A stretch of 64,000 bases of DNA from Ambrosia x helenae (GCA_030844895.1 CM061224.1:25625992-25689991), one strand, 5' to 3'. Positions 48,001 to 59,675 are shown, numbered from the stretch's first letter. Notes: generated from the sequence alone by a model not told the origin. Numbers and translations: made by a program.

Positions 48001-50253
48001 CAACTGGTCTACTGATCAGTTGATGATGGATTCTTAATTGTTTTAAATTTAAACAGTCACAGTATCCTTTCATCTTCCCTAATTAGAACATAAACCCTAG
48101 AATCCTAATTAGATTGAATACGCTGCGAATGCCGAATTAACCTTAGGGTAAATGATGTATAAGAGCCGATTAACATGTAGGAATAAGGACTCAAATCATA
48201 CCAGTTGTTAATGCCCTCAATTCGCGAGTCAATAGAAAGTCAAAGAACGATGAATTCGACGATTAGAGAGTTATAGGGTGGGATTTGATAGAGGTGTTCT
48301 TATTTTCGTAGTACTAAGCTTACGTGTATTATTTATAAAGCAATGTGCTCATTGATATGTTTTGTGTGAATTGTATGAACGATTTGTTAAAATCATTAAC
48401 CTTTGGGCCGCACCTAACAATGAGTAGTACTACGAATTATATCCCTTGGTTACTTACGTGAACGAGTTAAGTCCTTGGTCATTGTTATGGTTTTTCTTTA
48501 ACGATGCGTGTGACGATTATTGAACGATGTGTGAACGATTATTGAACGATGCGAGGCTTGATTTTGACCCTTTTACATATTACATTATCATAGCACATAC
48601 ATTGCGAAACACTTTTCTATTATATGTATTTAAACAGGGTATGCTCACCAATACATTTTTGTATTGACAAATTATTTCCGTACATGTTTCAGGTTATTTG
48701 AGATGCATTCGTTAAGCTTTCGGATTCATATTTAGATTTTGATTCATTGTATTTCAGTTTAGGTGACATTTAGAATCGTTGTATTTCATTTCAATGTAAT
48801 AAACTATTTAATCAATGTATCAATATTTACACTTTTAGTCCATGAGCTATCGAACAATCGTCACTACGTGACACCTCGATGTTTCCGCCATCGGTTGGGG
48901 TGTTACATGAATCCTTTGAAATAGTCTAAATGTGGCACAACGATTCCAAGTATTACCCTAAGTTCAAGGCAATAAAATAAGTCTAAGTTTTCTAGTCTAA
49001 AGGTATTATAGGGTTCCTAATTTGGGGATTGACAATCGTTTAATTGTTAATTTAGATAAATTGTTAATGAACAAATAAAATAAGAAATTTAGGAAAGTAA
49101 ATAAATAAAAGGACTTTTTGTAAAATCTTGATTAAAGTTGGTTGTGTTACAATGTTGTAAATGTGAAAATAATTTTATAAAATTATTTTCTTAATTATTG
49201 AATATATAGTATATTAATATTTATTTCTCAAAATATAGTATTAATGTCTAAAAATATTAAATTTCATAAAGTTTCAAATTAAAAATTATATTTCTGTTCT
49301 AAATGAACAAAAATAATTTATGTAAAATTTTGATGTAAAAATACTGGAAAATGAATTTATTATGAATTATTTATGATTTAAAATAGCAAAAATTAATTAA
49401 AAAACTAAATAAACGTTTTTCTGAAATTAAAATTTATATATGGGACTTTTATTGATTTATAAGTTTAAAATAATATTTATGGAATTTTATAAAATCGTTT
49501 AGATATTTTTATAGAATTTTTAATTTATAAATAAATAAACTTGTAATATCTTTTTTTTATATATGAAATAAATGATTTTTGAAAAACTAAAAATTGTATG
49601 ATAAACTTTACCATTAGAATAACATAAAATAATTTTTATAAAATTTATAGCCACTTTTGGTATTTAAAAACTATTTTAAAAGGTAACTAGGTTAAATGTA
49701 AAGATAAATAGTTTATAAAAAAAGTTGTTGTTTCCAAGGATCGAACCCGGGTCCTTGGCCGGTTCAAAGACTTTAATCACAAGTCCAGACCATCTGGTCT
49801 GGACCCTGAGAACGAGTATGTTTGGTTTTGAATTGTTATAAAGACTTCTTGGGTTTAATTGTAAATTATCAAAATAAAATGGTGGGGACTGGATTTGAAC
49901 CCCAATCCCACGCCGGTTTAATTGTTTAAACAAGGGAGGTATCACCAACTGGTCTACTGATCAGTTGGTGATGGATTCTTAATTGTTTTAAATTTAAATA
50001 GTCACAGTATCCTATCATCTTCCCTAATTAGAACATAAACCCTAGAATCCTAATTAGATTGAATACGCTGCGAATGCCGAATTAACCATAAGGTAAATGA
50101 TGTATAAGAGCCGATTAACATGTAGGAATAAGGAATCGAATCATACCAGTTGTTAATGCCCTCAATTCGCGAGTCAATAGAAAGTCAAAGAACGATGAAT
50201 TCGACGATTAGAGAGTTATAGGGTGGGATTTGATAGAGGTGTTCTTATTTTCG
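44457..50253 (+). repeat. Three direct repeats of about 1.92-1.94 kb
   Basis: Units are 44457-46372, 46373-48311 and 48312-50253. Each begins tactaa(a/g)ctta(t/c)gtgtatt in the distal part of LTR D and ends gatagaggtgttcttatttt in LTR C. Each therefore holds about 570-600 bp of D plus about 1.3 kb of C. Copies are almost identical over their length. Two extra copies were added after D inserted. Confidence 0.9.
45840..46080 (-). other. Two tRNA-like modules in LTR C (repeated in each array unit)
   Basis: On the minus strand a B-box-like ggggttcgaatccag with upstream tagaccagttggtgat lies at about 45998-46080. A second, gggtttgatcc, lies at about 45850-45915 with gtctggacttgtgattaa. Both recur near 47785-48020 and 49735-49970. 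They lack a full cloverleaf, so they are tRNA-derived relics and not tRNA genes. Confidence 0.55.
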
Positions 50254-50539
50254 GTGGGTTTAGGATAGGAAAATTGTTGACCAATGAATTAATTATGAAC
50301 GCGTAAAATCGAACAAAAAGGAATGATTGAGCGTGATTGTAGGTTGTAAAAGATGCGTAGGGTTCCCTTGTTCAGCAAGCCACAGAACTCGTTACCAAAG
50401 TTAGCAAAAACGTGTTTAATTTGAATGAATTTAGAATAGGAAATTGGTTGTTGACTTTGTGTTGTTTGACTGATCAATTAAGGAAACGTGTTAAATTTAT
50501 TTGTGTTTGGATTAAAAACACAAAAGATTGTCTGGATCA

Positions 50540-50606
50540 GTGGTGGTGCATATGTGTTAAGCTTTCTGACTCGGAGTGGACGCAGGTTCGAGTCCCGGTC
50601 CACGCA
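50540..50606 (+). other. tRNA-like relic near the start of LTR C
   Basis: The sequence gatcagtggtggtgcatat with acgcaggttcgagtcccgg resembles an A-box/B-box pair. A counterpart lies on the other strand at 15680-15760 in the related LTR start, at nearly the same distance from the LTR terminus. Confidence 0.45.
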
Positions 50607-51491
50607 AGTTTTATTCTTTTTATAATAAGACTGGTTTGAGAGTTGGGCCAGGTTTGGGCTTATTCTGAAAATGGGCTTAGATGTCTGGGCTTATTATTTG
50701 GGTTCAAGGTGTGGGTTGGATTGAGTTATTTGTTTAGTTTAATAATATGTGATATGTTTATAAGTTTTTAAAAAAATTAAACTTTATTAATAGATATGTA
50801 TATATATATATAAAACAAATTTTGAAACTTTTTATTATTGTTATTATTATTATTATTAAAATGTTTTGAAATAAGGTTTAGACATGGTTATTCTTGTACA
50901 AAAGAAGTTTAATATAAGTAAAGTGGGGATTTTATTAATTAGAAATTTTGGGGAAAAATATGCGATGTTACAGTCACCCATCCTGATACTGCTCCCACTG
51001 GAGCACTCTTAACTGTGGAGTTCTCATCTCATCCACTAAAATTAAGCCCCAAAACGCGTTGGTGATTTAAGAGGCAAGACATTACTTATGAACCAATGAT
51101 CTCTCCTGGCCACTGCCGATGTGGGATTTTCCTGGGGTGTCACGTTAAAACATTTGCTTTGGGCCAGGTTTGAACCCATGACCCAAAACCTCCAAGACTT
51201 ACTCTATAACACCCGCCCATCTCACCACCAATATTTTCCGCTTTGCCCTGATGGGTTGCCCATCCAGAGCTCACGGATTTGTTTTTGGGTGCCCTAGTGG
51301 AGATTTCCCAGGAGGTCACCCATCCTGATACTGCTCCCACCTGAGCACGCTTAACTTTGGAGTTCTCCTCTCATCCACTAACATTAAGCCCCAAAACGCG
51401 TTGGTGATTTAAGAGGCAAGACATTACTTATGAACCAAGGATCTCTCCTAATCACGGCTGATGTGGGATTTTCCTGGGGTGTCACAGACAC

Positions 51492-51524
51492 CTCGATAAT
51501 TCCGTCATCGGTTGGGGTGTTACA
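51492..51524 (+). repeat. Terminal 33 bp of the LTR that begins at 38318
   Basis: After the second gacac the LTR resumes cctcgataattccgtcatcg and ends gtgttaca, immediately followed by gat and the primer site. A lone LTR end beside a Cassandra LTR is explained only if the array split the LTR. Confidence 0.8.
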
Positions 51525-51527
51525 GAT

Positions 51528-51539
51528 TGGTATCAGAGC
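51528..51539 (+). promoter_or_regulatory. tRNA-Met-type primer binding site
   Basis: TGGTATCAGAGC lies three bases after the LTR end, the position and sequence of an initiator-tRNA-Met PBS. It shows that the retrotransposon is on the plus strand with its body to the right. Confidence 0.85.
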
Positions 51540-54450
51540 AATGGTTATAGGGAATTAGGTTATTAGAATGCCTTTTAGCCTAGTCTATAACTAAGCTTAC
51601 ATTCACGAGTCTTCTCATGTATGTTTCTCTTTATTCTTATATTTTCTTTCAAGATATTTTCGTTATGATTCTTTCTCGTTATTCTTTCGGTATTTTTCTT
51701 GGAGAAGAAGACACTCGTATTTCACAAACAAAACGATATCACCAACTTAGGAGTGGCATCCATACCTTGGTGATTAGTTTCACTCCTCTATATGTTATAC
51801 ATCTTTGGAATAGGAGTGACATCCACACCTCAAAGACTATTTCCTCCAAAAAGAAACTTAACCACTAAGCTGGGAGTGATATCCTTAACTTAGTGACTGG
51901 TTTCACTCCACCATAGTTTTCATTTTGAAATACCTCTTTGAGTTAGGAGTGAAATCCACATCTCAAGGATCTATTTCTACACTTGTTTTTAATCTCGCTA
52001 AAGTTTTGGAATTCACTAGTGGTGGGGCACGTGCAATATGGAAGGGTGAGCGCCTGTATCCTGAGTTTTCCGTCTAGGCCTGGTATTTCGTATAAATCCC
52101 AATCAGACGAGGGACCTGTATACCTACCTGGGAACTCTTGGGATGAGCATTCACTTATAGGCTAAAGTACGCCCCCACAAGTCACTAGGAAATTTCAAAT
52201 ATTTGGGTTAGTCAAAGTTTCCTACAGAAACAATCCCAATGTCTTATGTTATTGATATTTATGTCTTGTTTATCATTTGAAGACTCAATTTCATCGCTTG
52301 GTATTTCATATGCTATTATTCATTGATCATTCACTTTTGGATTTTTCATCATCATTATTAAAACTTTTGTCCGCTATATTATCACATTAACACTTACACT
52401 ATTTCACTTATGCTTTGTGACTTTTACACTATAAAGCATCACTTCTCCTTTGCTAAAACATTTTTCCCATGACTCAAATTTTTAAACTTTATGTTTAACT
52501 TCGATCACACCCTAATTTTGGAATGTTGCGTCATCACACACAGTTAAAACGAACGTGGTTTCAAAACCTATTAATCAACTTGTTTTATCTCCTCATATTT
52601 ACAAACATGTTTCATCGACGTCACAGTATATCACTAAACTATGACCTTTTTGTATCCACAAATCTCACAACACAACTTATCCTCATTTACCCAATACTGA
52701 TTTACTAACATAAACACGCCTAGTCTCTTGAGCTATAGCCAACTATCACTAGTTAGCTCCTTTTGGCCAGACTAAATTCATACATAAATGCATATCTACT
52801 TGACCTAAACCAATACACTACTTTCTAAAACAATTGACGTATCAAACTATTTCTTATGGTGTCTTTTCATAAGAGCACAAAACCCAAACACCCAGTTTTA
52901 GAGAAGCCTATTCACTAGATTGATACGCATCTTGTATACACCTTGTGCCTTGAAACCAATAGAACACTATGAGTCCAAAGAGATGCCTTAACGATCCTTA
53001 CAAACAAACGATCTTTCAATGTATAAATTTCGTAAAAAGTTTGACAACTAAAGGTTTCAAGTTTACCCAAGCCTAACGGGTAACACTTGGATTTTCTCAA
53101 ACATTTCATAACAATTGAAAATTTTTGACTTTAATGAAATTTTAACTTAAAAGTTAAAGAAATGTTTAAATACAGAAAAATCCTATTTCTCAAAATTTAT
53201 CGAGGCATCTGGGATCATACTCAACCTCATACATACCCTACCCACACTTTCCTAAACATTATAAAAGAAAATCAACCCAAGCCAAACCAGATTCTCCATT
53301 TGTATTCAACTCATAAACTTCTACCATATTATCAAAATACCGAGCCGATTTACTCAATCAACGCATCATGAGAAATTTGTGCACCATGAACTTTCAATGT
53401 TGATTTGGGTTTTGAAGCTAGGTTACCAGCTGATAGTTAAAGCACGAACCCTACACATCATTCACAAACCTTGGCATTTTCTTTGCTGTGACTCGATCAT
53501 CCTTTTAAAGCTTAAAGTCTATTTTCAAAACTGTTATAAGCCTCTCCCATTCACGTTAGTTCGAAACCTTGAATTTTTAAATAATTGGAAATCTATTCGT
53601 ATCATATACGTTGGTAATTCTTATCCATGTCATTTTTTTTAAAACAGTGGTCTTTTGAAAGCACATTTGATTTATACTTCATGAAATTGTCTCCTATTGC
53701 GTTTTACAACTAGTTTTGCATATTTACAAGTCAAGTATAAACCATCTCATTTTCATATAAAGATCCAATGCATGTTTTCGAAAAAAATGAGGAAAATTGC
53801 GACTAATAGTATAACGATTTTCAACTCGACTTCTCGTAAACTCATGAAAATGTGTACATGCGAAGTGTTTTTATGCGAACTTGTTTTGATTCTAAAAACC
53901 TTCTTCGATCTAAACAAAAGTTATTTTCATGTTGCATTACTACTATTCTTTCAACTATATCGCAAGGTTCGGGTAATCTACGTTTTATAAACGAAAATTT
54001 ATCTTGTACTATCTATAACAAAACTTTTGGTTTAACAAAATAACTGGATATAGCTCCATCGAGATGTGGTTAGATGACTGTTGTCATTTAGTGCATATAT
54101 GCAAAATCACTAAATTTAAAATGCGTTAAAACGACAAAACTGGAAAATCTGGAAAACCCAGAAACTGGTTCGACCTTAAGGGGGTCGAACCAAGTTCCTG
54201 AGTCACTTAAACCTCTCATTCGACCACACTAATCCCTCATTCGACCCCTGCAAGGGTCGAACCTCCAGTAACTATAAATACCATACTTTGCAATTTTTCA
54301 GCATTTCACAAACCCTAATCGCCTCCAAACACTCTCTCTCAACCTTAAACACTGAGGAAGGAGTTTTTGATCTCAATTTTCATAATCTAACCTACAAACA
54401 TCTCCCTTCATTTATATGGTACTTCACAATCTATTTGTCTGGTGAACGTT
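51540..54450 (+). mobile_element. Non-coding internal region of the TGTGACAACC-family element
   Basis: No gag or pol motif is found. Positions 51740-51960 carry degenerate repeats around taggagtgaNatccacN. Positions 52010-52165 match the reverse complement of 22520-22680 in element B, so the two belong to related non-autonomous families. Positions 54170-54260 contain ggtcgaacc/ggttcgacc phrases, and ctataaatacc at 54266-54277 resembles a TATA box. The right border and the 3' LTR were not found. Confidence 0.5.
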
Positions 54451-54453
54451 TGT

Positions 54454-54548
54454 AAGTAACACCACTGGAGCTCCTACTTTCAATACTAATTTATAATTTA
54501 TAATTACGTAAATTAGTATTGAAAGTAAGAGCTCCAGTGATGTTACTT
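54454..54548. repeat. Near-perfect hairpin with 40-bp arms
   Basis: Left arm 54454-54493 and right arm 54509-54548 are complementary except at two positions, separated by 15 bases. Both mismatches would be G:U pairs in the RNA of one strand. It could be a tiny fold-back transposon or a miRNA-like precursor. No target duplication was settled. Confidence 0.85.
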
Positions 54549-56336
54549 TTGATTCAAGTGAATATTATCAACATTAAACATGACTTCTTATGACAATAAA
54601 TAAAAGTCAAACACAATCACTTGAATAAGTAACTCTGTTTGTATATTCCACGTGTTGTTTTCCCGTCATTGCCAAATCTATGCTGCTGTATCCAGGGTCA
54701 AAAGTAGGAAGAGCTTGAAGATTTTGATTTATGATAAGCAAAAATAAATTTGTACAAACATCCATAATGTGGTATACAAAAGTTTTTCAAAATGTTTGAA
54801 TAGGTAACTCTGTCATTTTGTTTTGTTTATATAATTGTTTACATATCATTATCTTTGGTCTATTTAACAAATTTGTTGACAAGTCAACAGATGTGGTAAA
54901 ATTGAACAAGATATATAATAAAATGAGGATATTTTAAACACTGAGATACATTTGTGTGAGAACATATGTTGACAAGTTGACAAGTCAATGGATGTTATAA
55001 ACAGAGTATACAACAAAATAAGGATATCTTTCAATACTGTAGAATGGGTCAAAGAGATTCTTATTTTATCTCAACAAAGGTTCCAATGCCAAACTTAATG
55101 ATTACGATTTTGAACTTAGTTTAATAAAGTGACAATAATTTCAAATTATTAAAAATATTATTTTATTATTTTTGTGTTCCAATTTGTCTTTTCCTCTATA
55201 AAAGGCCCAAAAAGTGAGTTTCCAACTTTATATTTACTTGAAATGCAACTTACAATTGAAAATCAACTTTACAGATAGATTGTTTATTCACCCTATAAAA
55301 GGGGAGAAATTCCTAATAGTCATTTTCCAACTTTATATCCCTTGAACTATTTTCATTTTCCAACTCTCCATCCCATATTCATAATGATATTCCATTCAAA
55401 TGTCCTTCTACCAGTCTTCTCAAGATTCTTACACTCAAAGAAAAAATGGATTATCAACAATCCGTTGATAATGAAGTTGGAATTGGTGTTTTGCGAAGAT
55501 TCTTACAATCAAAGAAAAACATCGATCTATTATTACTACATCCAGAGCCTGTTTCGAAAGTTTAGGTCGGGTTTTCAAACTTGATGATGTTTAGCGACGA
55601 AGGGTTGTCGACGTTTGTTGTGATTATATTTAATGCAAGTGCGTCAGAAGTTGAATACCGTACTTTGTTTGTTCGTGTTTTTGTTCCAATGACAATGACA
55701 AGGAAGATCATTCTCTAGGGTTTGTTTGTTAGAATACTTCTTTTATGTTTGCTTGTAATTTGTATGTAGTTTGTTAACTTGGATATTGTAAATGTGTTAC
55801 TTGGCATTAAAGCAGTTTTTTTAGAGATATTTGGATTTGTTCTTTTACAAGTCTTCCATTTTGTATGTAGTTTTGTTAACTCAGATATTTCATTGAAATT
55901 ATGTAATTGCAATAATAAGTTTGAATCCTATAACAGCTGTTTCACAAATTTGTTGTCAAGTCAACAAATATTGGTAAACAGAGTAATGAAATTTCAGTTG
56001 AAGATTAAGATTGTTTGTTTCTTTTTAATATCTGTTCTCCAACAGAGCTTTCCATGCGTGAGTGGATTTTTCTCTCCGTGGTTGTAACACTCTTCAGTAT
56101 TAAAACATCTGATTAGTATCTATCAACTGGTATCGTTACAGGAATAGATCTTACTAAACAGGTTTTGCTTACAACAGATAATTGGCTTCTTTATTTGTTA
56201 TTTAGTATAAATTGAGACAGACTGTGTTAAAAATTGATATACTTTTCCCGTATTTTCACATGGGATTTCACCTAGTACTTACTATAATAGGAGAGCCGTG
56301 AGTGACATAAGAAAGCTGAGTTGTCAACCACAGAGA
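54549..56336. other. Intergenic DNA with acaagtcaacagatg-type phrases and TATA-like sites
   Basis: ctataaaaggcccaaaaag (55197) and ccctataaaaggggag (55293) look like core promoters. The frame from 55446 (MDYQQSVDNEVGIGV) ends after about 40 codons. This could be the 5' side of the RPA1-like gene at 59676, now separated by the solo LTR, but I cannot join them. Phrases such as gttgacaagtcaac and caacaaat recur. Confidence 0.4.
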
Positions 56337-56639
56337 CCTTATGTAACACCCCGGTTTTAGGGCCCAAAATTTTTCGCTCGATATTATTAATATATAATTA
56401 TTAAACGACCAAAGGTGAATAATAAACCATATGTTTTGTACGAAACTAAAACACGAACTATTATAAATAAATATTACTATTATAAATAGGTTATATATCC
56501 GTTGCGAGACCGAGCTAAAACACGGTAACGAACCCGCTCATGATTTGATTAGTCACCACATGGGCGATGTGTCACCTACACAAGGTGACACATGCCCAAC
56601 TATTTTGATGACACCACTCATCTACCCTATTATAAAACC

Positions 56640-57223
56640 TAGGGCTGTACACGAGCCGAGTCGAGCCGAGCCGAGCCAGGCCCAGCTCGAGCTCGAGCTC
56701 GAACTTAAACCGAGCCAGCTCGGCTCGGCTCGTTTTTCTGGTCGAGCTGAAAAGTCGAGCTCGAGCTCGGCTCGTAAATGTTCGAGCCAGCTCATTATAT
56801 TTTTTTATTATTTTTTTATTTTTTTTACAAATATTATTAAATAAAAAACAATAAAATTACACATAATCATGTATATTTTTTTTCTAAGTTATGGTTTATT
56901 TATTATGAAAAGATGGGATAGATAGGTAGTATGAGCGGGATTATCAAATTTTGAATTTTAGAATTAGGTTTGGAGCCAAAATATATTAGTTTCATCTATA
57001 TATTAATTAGTCATACATAAGCCTGAGTCGAGCCATATGTCGAGCCATCGAGTCGAGCCACGAGTCGAGCTATTGAGCCGAGCCACGAGCTTAACACCCC
57101 TGGCTCGAGCTAGGCTCGATTACAAAACGAGCCAGCTCGGCTCGGCTCGAAAACAAAACGAGCCTCTTCGAGCCGAGCTTTTTTCGAGCGAGCCTCAAGC
57201 CGCGAGCTTTTTGTACACCCCTA
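56640..57223. mobile_element. 584-bp non-autonomous hAT element with CGAGCT/CGAGCC repeats
   Basis: The 8-bp duplication ataaaacc flanks it (56632-56639 and 57224-57231). Ends are TAGGGCTGTACACGAGCC and, from the other strand, TAGGGGTGTACAAAAAGC. Both subterminal parts are packed with GAGCCGAGC/GAGCTCGAGC motifs around an AT-rich core without frames. The dense short motifs are probably transposase binding sites. Confidence 0.92.
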
Positions 57224-58180
57224 ATAAAACCCTCCCATTTTCCCCTGCACACTTGCACATTCCTCACTCTCTCATTTCGTAGACACACACACTCTTACCT
57301 AACTCAATTAATACACCTTTACAAACCTTACTGATTATTATGGAAAGAGATGCGTAGGGAGAAAGAGAAAGAGACGCGGAGACAGAAGAGGAAAGAAGGG
57401 AAGAGAGAGTGATAGAGAGGGAAAGGGAGATGGGAGCTGGCCCTGGTCTTGACCGGCCGGTACTGTAAGTACAAAGACAGTGACGGTGACGGTGACGGCA
57501 GCGGTTCCAAGGGAGAATACTCAAAGGGCTGTACATTTGGATTCAGGAATAGCATTGATAATGATGATGGCAGTCGGGTTATACATAAGCAGGAGTTAAT
57601 GGTCAGTTATGGTGAATCAATATGATACAATGAGGCGACGAAGATATGGGGTTCTAATAGAGATTAGTTATGAGAGCCTATAAGCTTTGTGAGTTATACA
57701 ACATTCTTATCTCCTCCTTGATTGATTATTAATAGAATATAGTTAGAGATAAGAATAGTGGGAGATAATTTATATATATAAGCATGTGAAATCATGTAGA
57801 TGAATCGATTAAACAAGAAGTAAGTATTAATTACTTGGTTGTAACATTAGAATACTTGAGTGATATGGCAAAAGTGAATGGTCGGATACTAGAGGAGATA
57901 TATGGACTAGGACATTGAGATAATAGAGACAATGATAAATGATGTATAAGAATTGTGGCGAGACTGAGACATTAGATATTAGTATATACTTATGGATATT
58001 TATTGTTGCAAAGAAGTATAATATGCAAGACTTGAACAATCGAGATTGATAAGACATAGGATGGATATGTTATCTCAAGGAACACTCAAAATCATGATAT
58101 GGAAAACACTAAATGTTTTGGACGTTGTGTACGGAAGTATAGATTTATATATACAAGTGCTTAATTATAAACTTTGATAC

Positions 58181-58189
<9 letters not shown>

Positions 58190-58244
<55 letters not shown>
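58190..58244. repeat. (TTA)n microsatellite
   Basis: About 18 uninterrupted TTA units lie inside the solo LTR, preceded by a T run. Confidence 0.95.
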
Positions 58245-58245
<1 letters not shown>

Positions 58246-59263
58246 ACAACCATGTGAAACTAGATGATCATTCCTATAAACTAAGGACATAGACAACAAC
58301 CGGATGATTTGAACTACGAACCAGGAAATAGGATAAGTTCACATTAACAATTAAAGGTCCTAGTTGCCCACACGTGTAACCGCAATGTTGGTTACACACC
58401 CTAATGTATGTGAACTTGAATAGGATCTTGCCAGTGATTGGTAATTAATGGAGTCTTGACTTGGGATGTTATATGACGTGATACGCTGATAAGGTGAGTT
58501 CCGTGTACCATTCCCCTTTTTGTCTTTTAACTGTGTGTGTTTTAACTACTTGATGTGACAAGATACAAGCTGCCGGATATTACATTGACACTCATTAACC
58601 CAGGGGTTGGGCCACTTAATATGTGGGTAGTAATACTTGGGGAAACCCCCACACACAGTGGATCCGGAAGCCCGAAAAACCCTCCACTGAGGTCTACAGG
58701 GCCGTTGTGAAATATATTTTGCCAGGTGAATCTATAACGGTAGTAGATAAATTCGGTGTATTAGGATTGAGGTGTCGCTTGTACATCACCATGTGTTGCG
58801 TTGTGGAAACTTGTGAACTTGTTTTTGAGATGACAACCCTGTTTTGGATTTACTTAACTATTACACGGATTCACCAGCATAATTGCTGACCCAAAACTCT
58901 TTTAAGCATGTGTTCAGGTACTGGAGATGGACAGATGGTAAATTCGAGGTATATGATAGCTAGTTGTGGATTAGAGAATATCTGGTTAAAGGATTGTTAC
59001 TACCAGTGTTGCGGTTTATAGCATTTAGAGATAAATAGATAAAGATTGGTTGGACTAATGGATTACACCCCACCAGCTGCTTCGACGACTGCCGCGATTT
59101 TCCTTGCATATATATTAATTTATTTATTTAAGTTATGTAATTACCATTTTGGATTAGAATTTGTATCAAAACAATAAATATTAGTTAACATTGCTTCCGT
59201 TGTGAAATTTTGGTATCAACTGCATCCCAACCGACACCCCCGGGGTCGGGTTGTTACACCTTA

Positions 59264-59675
59264 AAAAGCTTAGGTGTCAAACATAGAGATAGACCACGAT
59301 TCCTTGTATGACGTGAATAATGATGCCATCAATCAGTTTAAAATATTCAAGAAAAATACACGGGCCACTATCTTTTAGCACTGATGAGCTCAACAATATC
59401 TGTTCGTTGGCCTCGATTGACGAACAACTGTTCAGACCAATAATTGAGCTCTTTACTTCATAAGCAGATGTTGTGAATATCTGTTGGCAGATTTTAAACC
59501 GCCTTAGTTTGTAAATTTAAGAGGGAAGTTTTAAATTAACATAGGGAATTGTGTTTCATTAATTATGCTGCATGTGTCTTCCGTTATAGGCATAACCACA
59601 TAACAAATACATCCATTCTTTACATCAGTTTTAAAATTTCTAAAAAACTTTTGAAATTTTAATATTTAAATTTCA
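59264..59675. other. Spacer between the solo LTR and the RPA1-like remnant
   Basis: Non-coding DNA with a few gaatatctgtt phrases. It continues the pre-insertion locus that lies left of 56337. Confidence 0.5.

Larger units (their letters stand above)
42139..50972 (-). mobile_element. Solo LTR C, enlarged by nested insertions and tandem amplification
   Basis: TSD gtcac flanks it (42134-42138 and 50973-50977). On the minus strand it begins TGTAACATCGC and ends GGTTAGGGTGTTACA. No primer site, gag or pol is present. Removing the plastid fragment, solo LTR D and the extra array copies leaves one LTR of about 2.75 kb, so this is best read as a solo LTR left by recombination. Confidence 0.8.
40872..51486 (-). 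mobile_element. Cassandra array of six LTR copies, split by solo LTR C
   Basis: TSD gacac flanks the unit (40867-40871 and 51487-51491). LTR copies are 40872-41153, 41238-41518, 41519-41597 (truncated), 41692-41963, 42024-42138 plus 50978-51144 (one LTR split by element C), and 51205-51486. Spacers at 41154-41237 and 41598-41691 end in tRNA-Met-type sites. The spacers at 41964-42023 and 51145-51204 are instead a tttgggccaggttcgaaccc type. All LTRs keep a 5S-like domain except the truncated one. Confidence 0.85.
56342..59258 (+). mobile_element. Solo LTR of 2.9 kb with TSD cctta
   Basis: It begins TGTAACACCCCGGTTTTAGGG and ends ggggtcgggttgttaca, flanked by cctta (56337-56341 and 59259-59263). 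No PBS, PPT or coding frame lies inside. It contains a hAT element (56640-57223) and a TTA run (58190-58244). Without the hAT element and its TSD the LTR is about 2.33 kb. Confidence 0.82.

Noticed and set aside
42139..50972. A complete 8.8-kb LTR retrotransposon
   Set aside because: The two ends belong to one and the same LTR. No PBS, PPT or coding region lies inside, and the length comes from nested and tandem additions.
57264..57555. Minus-strand frames at 57264-57555 as a gene
   Set aside because: They lie inside the solo LTR in a purine-rich stretch and have no domain.
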